Assembly: GCF_020179385.1 (NCBI RefSeq)
Contig: NZ_JAIBLJ010000003.1
Coordinates: forward strand, 147,098 to 211,097
Source of the DNA: Alkalihalobacillus sp. YIM B00296
GTDB taxonomy: Bacteria > Bacillota > Bacilli > Bacillales > Fictibacillaceae
Reading direction: 5' to 3'
DNA length: 64,000 bases
Shown here: piece after piece, positions 62,730 through 64,000 of the stretch
Layout of the letters: every line of letters starts with the position of its first letter
How positions within the stretch are numbered: position 1 is the first letter of the stretch
Position numbers and translations under genes: made by a program
Notes under the pieces: model-generated
What the model was told of the DNA's origin: nothing
The model's database searches: none
Seen by the model: the letters and a program-made list of their open reading frames with translations, nothing else

Positions 62730-63995
62730 TTATTTCGCTGCGGAAATTTCCGCCTGGAGTTTGGTTTCGGTCTTTTGACGGTTCTCAACCCAGCGATCAA
62801 GGGATAGATAGACAATCCCGGCTATGACACAGCCAATCCCTAAAATCGTAAACAAGATGTTGCCAAGCCCGTACTCGAGTAAAATTCCACCGATCAATGG
62901 ACCTGTAACTCCCCCTAGAATCCATTGAAGGCCAGCTGCTCCCATATACGTTCCTCGCAGATTCTCCGGTGCAAGATTCGCGACAAAGGTCATCTGCACT
63001 GGAGACATAAGCATCTCACCAAGTGTATAGATTCCATAAATCACAAGGAACACAAGCAGTAAGGTCAGGTAGTTGGTATTAAGGGCATAAAATGCTTGTG
63101 GTAGCCATCCGACTGCCAATAGCCCGAAGCTGAATAGGACACATCCATATAGCATCACTCTTCCAATTGCTCTGTTTCCCGCCCAGCGTGAAATCGGAAA
63201 CTGAAACAGAACGACGAGTAAACCATTGAACGCAAGCATATACGTGTAAGGGTTTTGAGCATCAGTCAAATTCGGTAACGTCTGGTCGAAATGTAGTGGA
63301 AGCATCCCTTCCGTTTGAGTAAATGACATCGAAATGACTACCCCGGTTATGATGAACACGAACAATAATTTATCCCGTAAAATGATTTGGAACGGGCTAG
63401 GCAGCTTCTCTTCTTCTTTTTTTTCAACCGATCGTGATTTTTCCTTTTTCGGCAAGCTTTCCTTAATCCAAATCATGACGATCAATGCGTAGAAAAACAT
63501 GCTTGCGGCAGAAATCATGAAAATGACAGATTTCGAAAAAATAACGACAGATGCCCCAAGCAGCGGGCCGATCGCAGCACCGATGTTGTGCCCCATCCTT
63601 AGAAGCCCGAACGCCTCTGTCCTTTTATCGGGTGCCGTCACATCGGCAACCATCGCTGACGCAGCCGGATGGAACAAGGAATTGAAGAACCCTAAGAACA
63701 AGGATAGAATGACGAACGACCAAAAATCATCCAGCCAAACGAACCCGAGCATGACGACAGCATTTCCAGCCATCGAACCAACCATGAGCGGTTTGCGGCC
63801 GTAGATATCCGCTAGGCGCCCACCAATCATTGTACCGATCACAGAAGCGAGCGGGGACACCCCCATGACGATCCCAACTTCCCAAACGTGATCGACGCGA
63901 TCCTTTAAATATAACGCTAAAAACGGCAATAACATCATAAAAGCAATTCCATTGATTGACTCACCGATAAACCGGATCCAAACATTGCGATCCAT
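62730..63995 (-). CDS. MFS transporter
   Basis: A 421-residue protein with about 12 predicted helices and a central charged loop (KKEKSRSVEKKEEEKLPS). The motif A-like loop GGRLADIYGRKPLMV follows helix 2, and GHNIGAAIGPLLGA is the motif C-like region of drug-H+ antiporters. The substrate is unknown. ATG 63995 is near the window edge, so an upstream start cannot be fully excluded. Confidence 0.8.
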   Translation of the reverse strand: MDRNVWIRFIGESINGIAFMMLLPFLALYLKDRVDHVWEVGIVMGVSPLASVIGTMIGGRLADIYGRKPLMVGSMAGNAVVMLGFVWLDDFWSFVILSLFLGFFNSLFHPAASAMVADVTAPDKRTEAFGLLRMGHNIGAAIGPLLGASVVIFSKSVIFMISAASMFFYALIVMIWIKESLPKKEKSRSVEKKEEEKLPSPFQIILRDKLLFVFIITGVVISMSFTQTEGMLPLHFDQTLPNLTDAQNPYTYMLAFNGLLVVLFQFPISRWAGNRAIGRVMLYGCVLFSFGLLAVGWLPQAFYALNTNYLTLLLVFLVIYGIYTLGEMLMSPVQMTFVANLAPENLRGTYMGAAGLQWILGGVTGPLIGGILLEYGLGNILFTILGIGCVIAGIVYLSLDRWVENRQKTETKLQAEISAAK

Positions 63996-64000
63996 TTCAC

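Noticed and set aside
1-64000. tRNA, rRNA and CRISPR features
   Set aside because: I scanned for typical tRNA 3' ends, rRNA blocks and evenly spaced repeats and saw none that convinced.

Overview
The window looks like chromosomal DNA of an endospore-forming Bacillaceae (Bacillus in the broad sense). The reasons are moderate-to-low GC, AGGAGG-type ribosome sites, frequent TTG and GTG starts, and a set of sporulation or Bacillus-type genes: a gerP cluster, a yjcZ-type mini-gene, spoIIP, kapB, ypjP next to thyA-dfrA, gltC-gltB-gltD, and ykoN/P/Q/S homologues. I saw no rRNA, tRNA, CRISPR array, prophage or intact insertion sequence.

Layout. 1-2.6 kb: spore germination (gerP) genes in an unusual order, a small heat-shock/spore coat protein, a reversed gerPA/F paralogue and a yjcZ-type gene. 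3-9.6 kb: YjiH membrane protein, acidic protein, thioredoxin, CzcD metal exporter, acetyltransferase, and a DeoR regulator divergent from a 33-residue membrane peptide. 9.7-19.5 kb: frameshifted S41 peptidase, DUF429 protein, LysE exporter, NADP oxidoreductase, MATE exporter, DNA glycosylase, DUF502 protein, and a TetR-regulated ABC exporter operon with two clear operators. 19.6-31.7 kb: hydrolase, kinase-like protein, intracellular subtilisin, EgtB, and the glutamate synthase operon with its divergent activator gltC. 31.8-44.3 kb: two frameshifted genes, a sporulation lipoprotein, the ykoN / ykoP-ykoQ group, GDSL hydrolase, M42 peptidase, Nudix protein, thioesterase, RNA ligase-like protein, a decayed DUF817 gene, HD phosphohydrolase and dfrA-thyA. 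44.4-51.7 kb: a repeat element, sulfotransferase, SPFH protein, ypjP, spoIIP, kapB, tRNA hydroxylase trhO, a cell-wall hydrolase, and a glutaredoxin gene with an in-frame TGA at its first active-site cysteine. 51.7-58.5 kb: a tight seven-gene operon. 58.7-64 kb: ruins of an ABC exporter, a second trhO, threonine aldolase, amidohydrolase and MFS transporter.

The most interesting points are two. First, the TGA-containing glutaredoxin has a perfect 8-bp hairpin 15 nt after the TGA, closing on a GUU loop, which fits a bacterial SECIS and so a selenocysteine active site. Second, the seven-gene operon (rfbA, rfbB, wecE, wecD-like acetyltransferase, membrane GT2, small flippase, YkoS-like membrane protein) looks like a self-contained pathway that makes dTDP-Fuc4NAc and transfers it across the membrane to a surface polymer.

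Three genes carry single-base frameshifts and one carries a nonsense codon. These may be real decay or sequence errors, and raw reads would be needed to tell.
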